This document shows positions 42,780 to 52,646 of a stretch of DNA of 64,000 bases, piece after piece. The notes beneath the pieces were generated by a model. It ran no database searches, was not told where the DNA came from, and saw only the letters and a list, made by a program, of their open reading frames with translations. The first letter of the stretch is position 1. The number at the start of each line of letters is the position of its first letter. The DNA is from JANQQZ01 sp039187315. GTDB taxonomy: Bacteria > Planctomycetota > Phycisphaerae > Phycisphaerales > UBA1924. The translations under genes and the position numbers were made by a program. The DNA is taken from positions 29,182 through 93,181 of the forward strand of contig JBCCZQ010000004.1 in the NCBI GenBank assembly GCA_039187315.1, given 5' to 3'.

Positions 42780-45700
42780 GTGAGCGAGCACGACCCCTGG
42801 CGCGAGGATGAGAACGAGCGGGCGCTGGCGGATCTCCAGCGGGAGTTGTCGTCGGAGCAGCGCGCCGAGCAGGCGGAGCGTCTGGCGGTCGTGGCGGATT
42901 TCGATGGGCGGCCGCCGCGTCGTCGCTCGCGGGTCTGGCTCGCGCGGCTGAGCATCGCCGGGCTGGCGCTGCTGCTGCTGGCGGCGGTGCTGCCGACGGT
43001 CGCGGGCCCGCTGGCCAAGCCCTGGCTTGAGTCTCGGCTGTCCGAGGCGATGGGCACGCCGGTCCGGATCGGCTCGCTGAAGCTGAGTTGGCTGGGCTCG
43101 CAGCATGTGCGGGATCTGCGGATCGCCGACGAGACGCTGCGCGAGGTGGTCGATCTCGACGCGGAGACGGATCGTTCGCTGGCCGACCTTCTCGGCGGTC
43201 CGCTGGATCTGGGCCGTGTGCGGTTGTCGGGCAGGGCCGAGCTGGCGCAGCGTGACGACGGCTCGTTTGCGCCGTTCCCGGCGTCATCGGGCGATGACGC
43301 CGGCCCGGTGACGCTGCCCGAGGGGCTGCGCGGGACGCTGCTGCTCGACGGCGTGGATCTGGCTGTGACCGATGTGCTCGGGCGGACCGTGTTGGGCGAA
43401 GCGCTCACCGGCGAGATCGGCGCGGATTTCGCCTCGGGCGGGTCGCTGGTGGCTTCGATCGCGGGTGAGGTCGGGACGCGTGATGAGGTGCGGACCCGGA
43501 CCGGCGGCGTGTCGCTGACTCTGTCGGCTTCCTCGTTTGTTGACGGGGCGGGTGTGCTCGCGGTGGCTGGGGCCTCGATCGACACGGTGTTTGAAGCCTC
43601 AGCGTTGCCCGCGTCGGCGTTCGAGCCGTGGTTGGGGCGGCTCGGCAGGGTCGGCGATGCGCCCGGCGGCGCTGTGACGCTCGCTGCGCAGGCGAGTGGA
43701 TCGAGCGAGCGCGGGTCGGTCACGCTCAGCGCATCGGCGGGGGGTGAGTCGGCCTCGCTGGAAGCCACGTACGTGCGGGCGGACGGTGGGTATGACGTCG
43801 GGCTGGCGGGACCGGCGAGGGCGTCGCTGACGGGCGGCACGCTCTCGCGGCTCGCGCCGCGTTTCGCATCGCTGACGGACGAGGGTGTGACGACGCAGTC
43901 TGGACAGCGGTTCGTGCTCGACGCGGTGCCGGGGGTGGTGATCGAGGTTGCGCGGCTGAGCGTCGTCGCGGACCCGGGCGATCTGGCCGGTTCGCTCGAG
44001 AGCGTATCGATGGATGCGCGGCTGGCAACGACGCCGATGGCGGGCATGCTTGACGGCGATCCTTGGTCGATCGAGGGGCTTGTGCTTGGTGCGGAGACCC
44101 GTCGGCTGGGCGACGGCGTGCGCGTCGAGGGCTCTACGACCGCGATGCTCGCGGGGGAGACGGCTGGCGTGCTGGCGCTGGTCGCCGAGGGTCTGGAGCC
44201 CTCCGCGTTGTTGACGGTGGGTGGGTCGCGGCCTTGGCAGGATCGATTGGCGGAGGTGCTGGCGGGTGGGCGCGTGTCTGTCGAGTTGACCGATGTGCGG
44301 ACGGCGGTGGTCGGGCCGCTGCTGAGCCCGTGGCTGGTTGGCACGGGGATTGCGCCGGTGCGGGATTTCGGTCCGACGGTCTCTGCTGAGGTCGATCTTA
44401 CGGCTGATCCTGTTCCTGCGCTGCTGGCGGCGGTCGATTCGGCGCGGTTGACCGGTCGAGCGGGGCTCCGGCTTGAGGGCGACCGGATCGTGACGGACGG
44501 TTTGGGCGTGCGGGTCGAGGCGGTGTCGGCTGCGCCGTACCTGACGTCGCTCTTGGCAGACGCGGGGGTCGCGATCGAGAGCGGCGCGTCGGTCCGCGCG
44601 ACGCTGCGGGATGCGTCGCTGCGGCTTGCCGGCGCGGGGCGGCCGGTGTCGGAGGTGCTCGGCGGGTTCGCGGGGCTGCTGGATGTCGAGGTGGGTGAGG
44701 TTGTGGTGCTGGTCGACCGCGGCCCGGCGGGAGGCGATGGTCAGGAGGCTCCGGTTCAGCGTGTTCGGATCGAGCCGTCGTCGGCGCGGGTCGATGTGCG
44801 GGACCTGTCGTCGGGGGCTTCACTGTCGTACTCGGCCCGGACGACGCTCAACGGGTTGCCGGCCGGTGAGCTGGTTGTGTCGCTGCGTGCCGAGGATCTG
44901 CTCGATGCTTCGGGTGTGCTCCGCGCGGGCGTGCCTGGGGTGCAGGGCGAGGTGGGTGTGCGGAGCCTGCGCGCGTCGCTGCTGGAGCCTTGGCTGGACG
45001 AGCGGTCGGTGGAGTGGCTGCGCGTGGCGGGCGACACGGTGACCGCGGTGGCCATCGGTGAGCGTTCGGCGGATGGCGTTGTGGCTGTGACGTCGCGTAT
45101 CCGCGGCGATGGGCTGACGGGCGACGGCTCGCTTGTGATCGATGAGGGGGCTGTGCGGCTTGCCGGCGAGGGCTTCCGTTTGGAGCTCGCCGATGCGTCG
45201 TCGGTGCTCCCGATTCTTTTGCCGGCGTTCCGCGCGCAGGGCGATGGTGGCCGCGCGGTGCTCGTGCTGACCGCGGGCGGGTTCGGCGCGCTGCCGGCTG
45301 GTGAGGCGCGCGGCGTGACGGGCTGGCTGGAGTGGACGGACCTTGCGTGGATCGGCGCGTCGGGTGACCGGCTGGTGGTTGATCGCGCGAACGTTTCGGG
45401 GGCTTGGTCCGGGCGGCATGTGACGCTCGAACTGAACACGGCGGCGACGTACGCCGACCAGCCGGTGCTGCTGGCCGGGCGGCTGATGCTCCCCGGGCTG
45501 TTCGATGAGGCGGGGGGGTTGACGCCGTTCGATGTTGCGATCGACGGCCGGCTGGATCTGACGGGCGTGCCGGTGGATGCCGTGGGCGCGCTGACGGATC
45601 TGCGAGACGATGATCCGCGGCCGCTGATCCGTGATTTCGTTGGCTCGACGCTTGATGCGGCGCTGGTGGCGGAAGGCGGCGACGTGGCGCTGACGCTCAG

Positions 45701-47831
45701 CGGTGCGAACGGGACGTTGGAGGGCGAGCTCGCGTTGGTGGTCGGGCGGGGGCGGCTTGCCGTTGGGGGCGGAACGCTCGGGATCGAGGTTGATCAGGCA
45801 TCGCTGGAGCAGGCGCGGCTGGCGGCGATCGCGCAGGGCCGCGTCGACGGTGTGCCGGGCGCCGAGCTGATCTCGCCGGCATCGTTGCTTGTGCGTTTGG
45901 ATCCGTTCGTACTCGCTGACGCGGGCGTGTTTGGGCCGTCGGGTTCGCCCCGGCTGACGGTCGAGGCGGACGGGGTGGTGCGCGGGCTGACGGTGGGCGA
46001 GGAGCCGGATGTCGCTGGGATTGCACAGCCGGTGCGTTCGGGCGCGATCGGGGTCGAGGGGCTGTCGATCGCATCGACGCTTCCGATCGAGGCGTGGCTC
46101 GGCGGGGGTGAGGCGCAGCTTTCGGCGACGATCGATGGCGTGCTTGTGGGTGAGGCGTCGCAGCCGATCGCGCGCATCGAGGGGCGAGCGGAGGCGGGGC
46201 TCGTCGGCCGGGCGCCGCAGGGTCCGATCGGTGTGTCTGTGACGCTGGGCGAAGCGGATCTTGGCGGGTTCGACGAGTCGCTGCGGACGGGCGGCGTGCT
46301 GTCGGCGGCGCTGGGCGCGTCGGGTGAGGCGACGGTGGCGCTGGCCGGCGAGGCGTCAGGCGGGCGTGTGGTGGATGCGAGCCTGGATGTGCTGGTGCGG
46401 TCATCGCGGCTTGAGACGTCTTCGCCGCTGCGGCTGGCGATCGGAGAGGATCGTGTGGCGCTTGAGGCTCCTGCGGTGTTCGACTGGACGCTCGATCCGC
46501 GGTTCGGGACGGGCACGCTGCTGGGCCAGCCGGTCGGTGCGGAGTGGGTGCGGCTCGTCGAGCCGGCGGTGGCGACGGTTCGGCTGGAGTCGCTGACGGT
46601 GAGCCGGCCGGAAGCCGATGGCGTGGGCGGTGTCGGCGGGGTGGCGCTGGCTGGGGTGTTCGACCTGGGTCTGTCCGCGGAGGTGCCGTCGCTGGTGTTT
46701 GAGCACGCGGCCGAGGTGCCTCACGATGGGGCGCAGGTCGCCGCGGACGCGTGGCGGCGGACGGTCTTTGCGCCGGTGCGCTTCGAGGTGCGGTCGGAGG
46801 GGGGTGCTGCGCTGCGTTTGACGGCTGATGCACCGATCGCGGGCGCCGAAGATGAGGTCGATCCGGGGTCGACGCGGGTCGATATGTTGCTTGAGGGTTT
46901 CGCGGATGATGTTGGGCATGTCCAACTCCGCGGGGCGACGCTCACGGGGCGGATCGAGTCGCGCCGGACGCCGACGGCCCTGCTCGACGGGACGGGCCGG
47001 TTTGACGGCTGGCTCGCGGAGGTCGTGGGCCCGGTCTCGAACTCGTTGCTGACGGCGGAGTCGTTCTCGGTTGATTCGGGCTCGCTGGCCGTCTCGCTGA
47101 CGGGCGACCGGGCATCGGCCCGGCTTGCTGGGGATGTGGTCGACGGCGTGTTCACGGCGAGCGAGCCGCTGACGGCCGAGATCGGGCAGATCCGGACCGA
47201 GCTCGGCCGCCGGATCTCGGGTGCGGTTCCGGTGCTGGGCTCTGTGACCAAGCGGGTCGAGGACGGTCCGGCGACGCTGACGATCGAGAACATGAGTTTT
47301 CCGCTGGGTGAGGGCGGCCCGATCGCCGGGCTGGGGGGTGACTTCACGCTCGATGTCGGGACGGCTCGGTTCACCACGGGTCGGCTGTTTTCGCGGCTGC
47401 TGACGCTGGCGGGCCAGCGGACCGAGGGCGAGATCGGCCGGCGCGTCGACCCGATGGTCGGCACCGTGCGCGATGGTCGGCTGGCGTATGAGCGGTTCAC
47501 GATCCCGCTCGGTGAGTTCACGATCATGAGCGAAGGGTCGTACAACCTTGACTCGGGGTTCGTGAGCGTGACGACGTACGTCCCGATCGGCGCACTGACC
47601 GAGGAGGCGCTCGGCATCCTCAGCACGGGGCTGGGCTCGCGGCTCGGCCGTCTGCTGCCAGGGCTCGAGCGGGCGACGATGATCCCGTGGAAGGTCAGCG
47701 GCCCGCGCGGCGCGGTGCGTGTGCAGCCGGATTATGAAGCGCTGACGCGCGACCTTGTCAAGCTGCTGAACCCGGTGACGTTGATCGAGGGGGTGCTTGG
47801 CGGCATCCGCAGGGGTGTCGGCGGCGGCTAG
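42780..47831 (+). CDS. Very large AsmA-like envelope protein
   Basis: 1683 aa from a GTG with GGGAG 6-7 bases upstream. A hydrophilic N-terminal 50 residues in the cytoplasm is followed by one membrane helix (LSIAGLALLLLAAVLPTVAG, about 57-76). Next comes KPWLESRLSEAMGTPVRIGS, the start seen in AsmA-type proteins. The remaining 1600 residues are repetitive beta structure rich in Gly, Ala, Val and Asp. The C-terminal block with TIENMSFPLGEGGPIAGLGG and RFTIPLGEFTIMSEGSYNLD matches AsmA-like C-terminal regions. AsmA/TamB-type proteins carry phospholipids between membranes in a hydrophobic groove. A -10-like TACGCT lies at 42731-42736. Confidence 0.78.
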   Translation: MSEHDPWREDENERALADLQRELSSEQRAEQAERLAVVADFDGRPPRRRSRVWLARLSIAGLALLLLAAVLPTVAGPLAKPWLESRLSEAMGTPVRIGSLKLSWLGSQHVRDLRIADETLREVVDLDAETDRSLADLLGGPLDLGRVRLSGRAELAQRDDGSFAPFPASSGDDAGPVTLPEGLRGTLLLDGVDLAVTDVLGRTVLGEALTGEIGADFASGGSLVASIAGEVGTRDEVRTRTGGVSLTLSASSFVDGAGVLAVAGASIDTVFEASALPASAFEPWLGRLGRVGDAPGGAVTLAAQASGSSERGSVTLSASAGGESASLEATYVRADGGYDVGLAGPARASLTGGTLSRLAPRFASLTDEGVTTQSGQRFVLDAVPGVVIEVARLSVVADPGDLAGSLESVSMDARLATTPMAGMLDGDPWSIEGLVLGAETRRLGDGVRVEGSTTAMLAGETAGVLALVAEGLEPSALLTVGGSRPWQDRLAEVLAGGRVSVELTDVRTAVVGPLLSPWLVGTGIAPVRDFGPTVSAEVDLTADPVPALLAAVDSARLTGRAGLRLEGDRIVTDGLGVRVEAVSAAPYLTSLLADAGVAIESGASVRATLRDASLRLAGAGRPVSEVLGGFAGLLDVEVGEVVVLVDRGPAGGDGQEAPVQRVRIEPSSARVDVRDLSSGASLSYSARTTLNGLPAGELVVSLRAEDLLDASGVLRAGVPGVQGEVGVRSLRASLLEPWLDERSVEWLRVAGDTVTAVAIGERSADGVVAVTSRIRGDGLTGDGSLVIDEGAVRLAGEGFRLELADASSVLPILLPAFRAQGDGGRAVLVLTAGGFGALPAGEARGVTGWLEWTDLAWIGASGDRLVVDRANVSGAWSGRHVTLELNTAATYADQPVLLAGRLMLPGLFDEAGGLTPFDVAIDGRLDLTGVPVDAVGALTDLRDDDPRPLIRDFVGSTLDAALVAEGGDVALTLSGANGTLEGELALVVGRGRLAVGGGTLGIEVDQASLEQARLAAIAQGRVDGVPGAELISPASLLVRLDPFVLADAGVFGPSGSPRLTVEADGVVRGLTVGEEPDVAGIAQPVRSGAIGVEGLSIASTLPIEAWLGGGEAQLSATIDGVLVGEASQPIARIEGRAEAGLVGRAPQGPIGVSVTLGEADLGGFDESLRTGGVLSAALGASGEATVALAGEASGGRVVDASLDVLVRSSRLETSSPLRLAIGEDRVALEAPAVFDWTLDPRFGTGTLLGQPVGAEWVRLVEPAVATVRLESLTVSRPEADGVGGVGGVALAGVFDLGLSAEVPSLVFEHAAEVPHDGAQVAADAWRRTVFAPVRFEVRSEGGAALRLTADAPIAGAEDEVDPGSTRVDMLLEGFADDVGHVQLRGATLTGRIESRRTPTALLDGTGRFDGWLAEVVGPVSNSLLTAESFSVDSGSLAVSLTGDRASARLAGDVVDGVFTASEPLTAEIGQIRTELGRRISGAVPVLGSVTKRVEDGPATLTIENMSFPLGEGGPIAGLGGDFTLDVGTARFTTGRLFSRLLTLAGQRTEGEIGRRVDPMVGTVRDGRLAYERFTIPLGEFTIMSEGSYNLDSGFVSVTTYVPIGALTEEALGILSTGLGSRLGRLLPGLERATMIPWKVSGPRGAVRVQPDYEALTRDLVKLLNPVTLIEGVLGGIRRGVGGG

Positions 47832-47849
47832 CAGGTGCGTGGGCTTTGG

Positions 47850-49079
47850 TCAGCGCTCGTCCATGCCGAGGATCGCGTGCCGGTCGCGCCAGAGAGACTC
47901 GATGCGTTCTGCGGTCTTGGACTTGGGCGGTTCGGCCAGCTGCTCGAAGCAGGCGGCGAGCAGCTCCGTCATACCGGCGGCGTCGGCGATGGCGATGGAC
48001 TCCGGGCCGACGCGCGGGGGGGTGGTGTTGGTGCGTGCCTGCACGGCGTCGAGATCGGCCATGTTGTGGTAGTTGCCCAGCGGGAGGCAGACGCAGGTGG
48101 CGTCGAGGCCGGCGTGGCAGAAGACGGTTGCCTCGCAGGCGCCGCCTGCCATCAGCTTGCGCTGCCACTTCCAGGCGGGCAGGTCGCTGGCTTTCTGTTG
48201 AGCGTTCGGTGTGGCGGGCCCGCCGGCGATGGCTTCGGCGATGCGTGCGACGTCGTCGGTCAGGCGTGGGCTGAAGACGGTTAGCCGGTCGCCGACGCGG
48301 ACGATCGGCCCGCCGCCGATGGGCGCCTCGGCGAAGGCACGGCTGTTCTCGAGTGCGATGACCTTGGCATCGCGTGGGATCGTGTCCAGCCTCGTCGCTG
48401 CGATGGCGCCGATGAAGCCGACCTCTTCGGCGAGGGTGAAGAGCAGGCGTCCGTCGGCGTTGGTCTCGCCCGCGGCTCGGCGGGCCCGGAGGCGGTCGAA
48501 AGCGGCGAGCGCACAGGCCGCTGCGGCGAGATCGTCGCAGGCGTGGGTGCGGAGGATGCCTTCGTCGATGGCTGGCTCCTCGAGTGCCCAGCGCGCGATG
48601 TCGCCGATGCGGATGTCGTCGGCGTGGTCGTCGCCGTCGATTTCGCAGAGGAAGTGCTTGTCGGTCGCGATGGATGATGCGCCTTCGACGCGGCCGGCGA
48701 GTGTGCCGGCGATCCTGCGGTCGTCTTCGGTGATGACTTCGATGCGGGCGTTGTTGAAGTAGTCGTCCATGACCCCGCCGCGGAAGGCGAGCTCGAGCGT
48801 GCCTGGGCCGACGATGCGTTCGACGACGAACGCGGGGTGGTCGAGGTGCGCAGTGAGGTAGATCGGCGGGCCTTGGTGCGCTCCGGTGAGCGAGAGGGTG
48901 AGGTTGCCGGCGGCGTCGGTCGTACGCGCGACGTCTTCACGCTCGGCGGCCCAGTTCTGGATAAAGGCGACGACACGATCCTCGCGGCCTGCGGCAGTGG
49001 GGATGGCGGTCAGTTCGAGGAGCAGGCGTTCGAGGCCGGCTGCATCGTTGTTTGGCTCGCTGTTGTTCTGGTTGCTCAC
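47850..49079 (-). CDS. M42/M20-type metallo-aminopeptidase
   Basis: 409 aa from the GTG at 49079, which overlaps the helicase stop (GTGA). The metal ligands appear in order: LTAHLDHPAF, HACDDLAAAA, LAEEVGFIGA, ALENSRAF and a C-terminal LPLGNYHNM. The general base is in EEVG. These enzymes remove N-terminal residues from peptides in the cytoplasm and often form large rings. The M42 family fits best by the order of motifs, with M20 as an alternative. It shares an operon with the helicase gene. Confidence 0.85.
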   Translation of the reverse strand: MSNQNNSEPNNDAAGLERLLLELTAIPTAAGREDRVVAFIQNWAAEREDVARTTDAAGNLTLSLTGAHQGPPIYLTAHLDHPAFVVERIVGPGTLELAFRGGVMDDYFNNARIEVITEDDRRIAGTLAGRVEGASSIATDKHFLCEIDGDDHADDIRIGDIARWALEEPAIDEGILRTHACDDLAAAACALAAFDRLRARRAAGETNADGRLLFTLAEEVGFIGAIAATRLDTIPRDAKVIALENSRAFAEAPIGGGPIVRVGDRLTVFSPRLTDDVARIAEAIAGGPATPNAQQKASDLPAWKWQRKLMAGGACEATVFCHAGLDATCVCLPLGNYHNMADLDAVQARTNTTPPRVGPESIAIADAAGMTELLAACFEQLAEPPKSKTAERIESLWRDRHAILGMDER

Positions 49080-50890
49080 CTTCGGCCTCGGACGCGTCCG
49101 CCGAGGCGCTTGGGCGGGAGCTTGGAGGGGACGACGCCTCCTGGGAACTTGCTGGGGTCGAGCTTGGCGGTGTCTTCGACGACGGGGACCTCAACGGCGA
49201 AGCGGTTGGCCTTGGCACGGAGGCGTTCGAGCTCCTGGGCGCGGCGTTCCTGCTGCTCGAGGTAATCGGGCGGGGGCGTGCCGGGCTCGAAGTCGGGGTA
49301 CTCGAGCTTGGGGATCTCGGCGTTGATGTGGTCCTCGATGGCGGAGAGGAGGGTTCCTTGTTCGGGCTGGACGAAGGACCATGCGGTGCCGCCGGAGCCG
49401 GCGCGGGCGGTTCGTCCGATGCGGTGGACGTAGAGCTCGATGTCTTCGGGCAGGTCATAGTTGATGACGTGGGTGATGCCATCGACGTCGATGCCGCGGC
49501 TGGCCAGGTCGCTTGCGATCAGGACGGAGAGCTGCCCGCCGCGGAGCTTTTCCATGACGCGGTTGCGTTTGCCCTGGGCGAGGTCGGCGTGGATGGCGTG
49601 TGCCTCGATGCCCTTGCCTGAGAGGTAGGACGCGAGCTCATCGACCTTGCGTTTCATGCGGCAGAAGACGAGCGTGAGGTCGGGCTCCTCGTGGGTGAGC
49701 AGGTGGTGGAGGAGCTTCTTCTTGTCCCAGGGCTGGACGGGCAGGTGATGCTGCTTGACCATGCTGGCGGTGAGCGAGCCGGCGGTGGTGACGATCTTCT
49801 CGGGGTTGGTCATGTAGCTCTTGGCGAGCTTCTCGATCTCGGGGCTGAGGGTGGCCGAGACGAACATGGTCTGGCGGTTCTTGGGGCATCGGCCGAGGAT
49901 GTAGCGGATGTCGTCACGGAAGCCGATGTCGAGCATGCGGTCGACCTCGTCGAGGACGACGAAGCGGAAGCCGGTGAAGGGCAGGTAGCCGCGGCGCTGC
50001 ATGTCCATGATGCGGCCGGGCGTTCCTACGACGATCTCGCAGCCTTTCTCGAGCTTGGCAGCCTGGGTCGGGATTTTTTGGCCGCCGTAGATCGGGACGG
50101 AACGCAGGTTCTTCTTGTGGCCGAGGTCCTCGATTTCTTTGTGGATCTGGATGGCCAGCTCGCGGGTTGGGGCGAGTATGAGGGCTTGGTTGCCCGTGCC
50201 GGGCTGGACCATGTCGAGCAGCGGCATGCCGAAGGCGGCGGTCTTGCCGGTGCCGGTCTTGGCTTGGCCCAGGACGTCGCGTCCGGCGAGGACCGGCGGG
50301 ATCAGCTGGCTCTGGATGTGCGTCGGGTGCTCGAAGTGCATGTCGGCGAGCTGGGCGCAGACTTCTTCGGACAGGCCCAGATCAGCAAAGGTGTTGTCAT
50401 GGTCGAAGATGTCGGTGTTGGAGGCGTCGCGCTTGGTGCGGACGCGCTCGACGCGGGCGTCTTCGGCGGTGGATTCGGGCCGGCCGTCGCGTTTGGCCTC
50501 ACCGCGGGGCTCGCGATCACGTCGGTCGTCGGGCCGGTCGTCGCGTCTGTCGTCATCGCTGCCCAGGCTCTTGCCCCGTCGGCGCCGGCGCTTGCGCTTT
50601 GGGCGATCGGTTGCTTGATCATGGCTGTCACGGTCACGTACGCCGTCAGGATCATCGGTCTCGGGTGCGCGTTCGGAATCGCGCGGCTCGGCCGATTCGT
50701 CATGCTCTGCCGATCGCTCGTTCGCGGCGGCTTGGCCTTCGGCGGGTTTCTTGCCGCGTCGTCGCCTGCGGCGCCGCTTCTTCTTGGGGGCTTGACCGGT
50801 TTCGGGGTTGTCGCCGGTTTGCTCTTGCGGCTGCGGTTCGGTGGGCGCGTGCTGTTCGGCCGGCGCGTCCGGAGCGGTTTCGTCGGGCAT
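49076..50890 (-). CDS. DEAD-box RNA helicase with Arg/Lys-rich N-terminal extension
   Basis: 604 aa from the ATG at 50890. The first 160 residues are highly charged with KKKRRRRRRRGKK and RPKRKRRRRRGKS, a likely RNA-binding tail. The helicase core has every motif: Q motif near PTHIQSQLIP, Walker A AKTGTGKT, PTRELA, GTPGR, DEVD (in place of the usual DEAD), SAT, and HRIGRTARAG at motif VI. It remodels RNA in ribosome assembly or mRNA decay, in the cytoplasm. DEVD is a mild variant of motif II and should still work. The stop overlaps the peptidase start. Confidence 0.93.
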   Translation of the reverse strand: MPDETAPDAPAEQHAPTEPQPQEQTGDNPETGQAPKKKRRRRRRRGKKPAEGQAAANERSAEHDESAEPRDSERAPETDDPDGVRDRDSHDQATDRPKRKRRRRRGKSLGSDDDRRDDRPDDRRDREPRGEAKRDGRPESTAEDARVERVRTKRDASNTDIFDHDNTFADLGLSEEVCAQLADMHFEHPTHIQSQLIPPVLAGRDVLGQAKTGTGKTAAFGMPLLDMVQPGTGNQALILAPTRELAIQIHKEIEDLGHKKNLRSVPIYGGQKIPTQAAKLEKGCEIVVGTPGRIMDMQRRGYLPFTGFRFVVLDEVDRMLDIGFRDDIRYILGRCPKNRQTMFVSATLSPEIEKLAKSYMTNPEKIVTTAGSLTASMVKQHHLPVQPWDKKKLLHHLLTHEEPDLTLVFCRMKRKVDELASYLSGKGIEAHAIHADLAQGKRNRVMEKLRGGQLSVLIASDLASRGIDVDGITHVINYDLPEDIELYVHRIGRTARAGSGGTAWSFVQPEQGTLLSAIEDHINAEIPKLEYPDFEPGTPPPDYLEQQERRAQELERLRAKANRFAVEVPVVEDTAKLDPSKFPGGVVPSKLPPKRLGGRVRGRR

Positions 50891-50994
50891 GGGGTGTCCT
50901 GCGGCAGAGAGTGTGGGGAGTCGGCCCGTGGCATCGCCGGCGGGCTGGCTCTTCCGCCGCACGAAATCACGTACCCGGATGGGTACCGCGGATT

Positions 50995-51771
50995 CTAGCG
51001 CTCCGGATCCTTCGTGCGTTTTTCGTCGAGCTCGAGCAGGACGGTGTACTTCATGAGGGTGGCTGCGGCCATCGAGGCGGCGGCGAGCCAGCCGGCCCGG
51101 CCGTCGCGGTAGCCCCGCTTCAGGATGAGCTGCTTGAGCATGGCCGCGGCAGGCCTGGTGATGAGCTTGGAGGCTGAGCTGCGCTTGCCGCTGGCATGCA
51201 TGGAAGCGGCCATGGTCTCGGCGTACCCCACCTGCTTGGCGAGGAAGCCGACGAAGCCGTCTTCGATCGAGTCGTGCCGGAGGTCGCCGCGTAGGTGTCC
51301 GATCAGCGCCTCCGGTCCGACCGGCTGCAGGTAGGCGTGGGGTTCGAGTCCGCCCCAGCGGAAGGCGTCGCGGCGGGTCAGGCGCACGATCCGCTCGGGC
51401 TGCCAGATGTGGTTGAGCGGTTGGCCGCGGTAGTAGACCTTGCGGTTGAGGTCGTAGCCCATGCGCCCGCTCTCGCTGGAGATGGCCTCGCGGACTGACT
51501 CGGCGAGCTCGGGCAGGACTGATTCGTCGGAGTCGAGCGCCAGCACCCAGTCGCCTTGGCAGGCGTCGTTGGCGATCTGCTTGGTCGGACCGAAGCCGAG
51601 CCATTCGGAGCGGAGGACGCGGGCGTCGTGCTGCTCAAGGATGGCGATGGTGCGGTCGGTCGAACCGGAGTCGACGGCGACGATCTCGTCGGCGAGGCCG
51701 GCGACGGATTCGAGCGTGCGGGCGATGGTGCGCTCGCTGTTCTTGCAGACGATGGCGACGGAGAGGTTCAC
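50995..51771 (-). CDS. Family 2 glycosyltransferase (WaaE/KdtX-like)
   Basis: 258 aa from the GTG at 51771, chosen because family members start with the strand NLSVAIVCKNSERTIARTLE. No ribosome site is visible. The nucleotide-sugar fold shows EIVAVDSGSTDRTIAI and the metal motif LALDSDESV. The region RKVYYRGQPLNHIWQPERIV and HDSIEDGFVGFLAKQVGYAE fit the WaaE/KdtX-type enzymes that add a sugar to lipopolysaccharide core. It is divergent from an LPS-kinase-like gene 72 bases away. Together they suggest core-oligosaccharide synthesis. Confidence 0.88.
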   Translation of the reverse strand: MNLSVAIVCKNSERTIARTLESVAGLADEIVAVDSGSTDRTIAILEQHDARVLRSEWLGFGPTKQIANDACQGDWVLALDSDESVLPELAESVREAISSESGRMGYDLNRKVYYRGQPLNHIWQPERIVRLTRRDAFRWGGLEPHAYLQPVGPEALIGHLRGDLRHDSIEDGFVGFLAKQVGYAETMAASMHASGKRSSASKLITRPAAAMLKQLILKRGYRDGRAGWLAAASMAAATLMKYTVLLELDEKRTKDPER

Positions 51772-51831
51772 GCGGGAGGGTAGTTGTTGATGGCGAGTGG
51801 GGAGTGGGGAGTAGCGGATGGAGTTCTGCCG

Positions 51832-51837
51832 TAGGCT
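51832..51837 (+). promoter_or_regulatory. -10 box placed for leaderless transcription of the LPS-kinase-like gene
   Basis: TAGGCT is followed by exactly 6 bases (TGAGGC) and then GTG at 51844. There is no ribosome site. Two AGTGGGG units (51796-51809) lie just upstream. Confidence 0.5.
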
Positions 51838-51843
51838 TGAGGC

Positions 51844-52638
51844 GTGAGGACTCGGGTACGCATGCTGACGGTGGGCGAGGGCGAGAGCCGGTCGGCGTGG
51901 GCCGCGGCTTTGGCGGACCGGCCGTGGGAATCTGGCACGCTGGTCAAGCAGGACGGGGCTCGGGCTGTCTGGCGGGCGACGGTGCTGGGGTCGTCGGTGT
52001 CGGTGAAGGTGCGGCCGGTGTCGAGGCTGCGTGTGGCGCTGGGGTCGACGGATTTCGGGCGGTCGGTGCGGGCGGCGAAGCAGCTGGAACGCATCGGGAT
52101 CGAGACCGCGCCGGTCTTCGCGCACGCGGTGGTCGGCGGCGAGCAGGTGCTGGTCAACGCGTGGCTCGAGGGGCCGACGCTGCTGGAGATCTTCGCGGAG
52201 GGGCCTGGCGAGGCGAGGACCGACCTGGTGCGCGCAGTAGGAACGCTCATCGGCACGCAGCTCCGTCATGCGCTGTTCAACCGGGATCACAAGCCGTCGA
52301 ATCTGATCGTGACGGATCGGGCGACACGTTCGCTGGCGATGGTGGATGTCGGGGGCGTGCGGCGTATCGGTTTTGCGACGTCGACGACGTGGTACCGGCT
52401 GGCGGCGCGGATGGGGGCGTCGATCTGTTTGGAGCCGTCGGGCGTGGGGTACGGGCTGTCGGAAGAGGAAATGCGGGTGCTGGTCGACGCAGTGGTGATC
52501 GAGGCCGCGACGGTGTGGAGCGGTGCGAACGCTGCGTCGATGCGCGAAGGCGTGCGGCGCGAGCTGGATCGGATCCTGGCGTCGCATGGCGACCCAACGC
52601 CGCGGATCAATCCGCTTGAACCTCCGAGCGGGACCTAG
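51844..52638 (+). CDS. Lipopolysaccharide kinase-like (WaaP/Kdo kinase) protein
   Basis: 264 aa from a GTG. The kinase-like fold has VSVKVRPVSR with the likely ATP-binding Lys, HALFNRDHKPSNLIVT as catalytic loop (NRDHKPSN in place of HRDLKPEN) and MVDVGGVRRI as the metal-binding DFG-like site. These enzymes phosphorylate heptose or Kdo in the lipopolysaccharide core. It is shorter than many WaaP proteins. The divergent glycosyltransferase gene supports an envelope role. Confidence 0.8.
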   Translation: MRTRVRMLTVGEGESRSAWAAALADRPWESGTLVKQDGARAVWRATVLGSSVSVKVRPVSRLRVALGSTDFGRSVRAAKQLERIGIETAPVFAHAVVGGEQVLVNAWLEGPTLLEIFAEGPGEARTDLVRAVGTLIGTQLRHALFNRDHKPSNLIVTDRATRSLAMVDVGGVRRIGFATSTTWYRLAARMGASICLEPSGVGYGLSEEEMRVLVDAVVIEAATVWSGANAASMREGVRRELDRILASHGDPTPRINPLEPPSGT

Positions 52639-52646
52639 CCTGCCGC

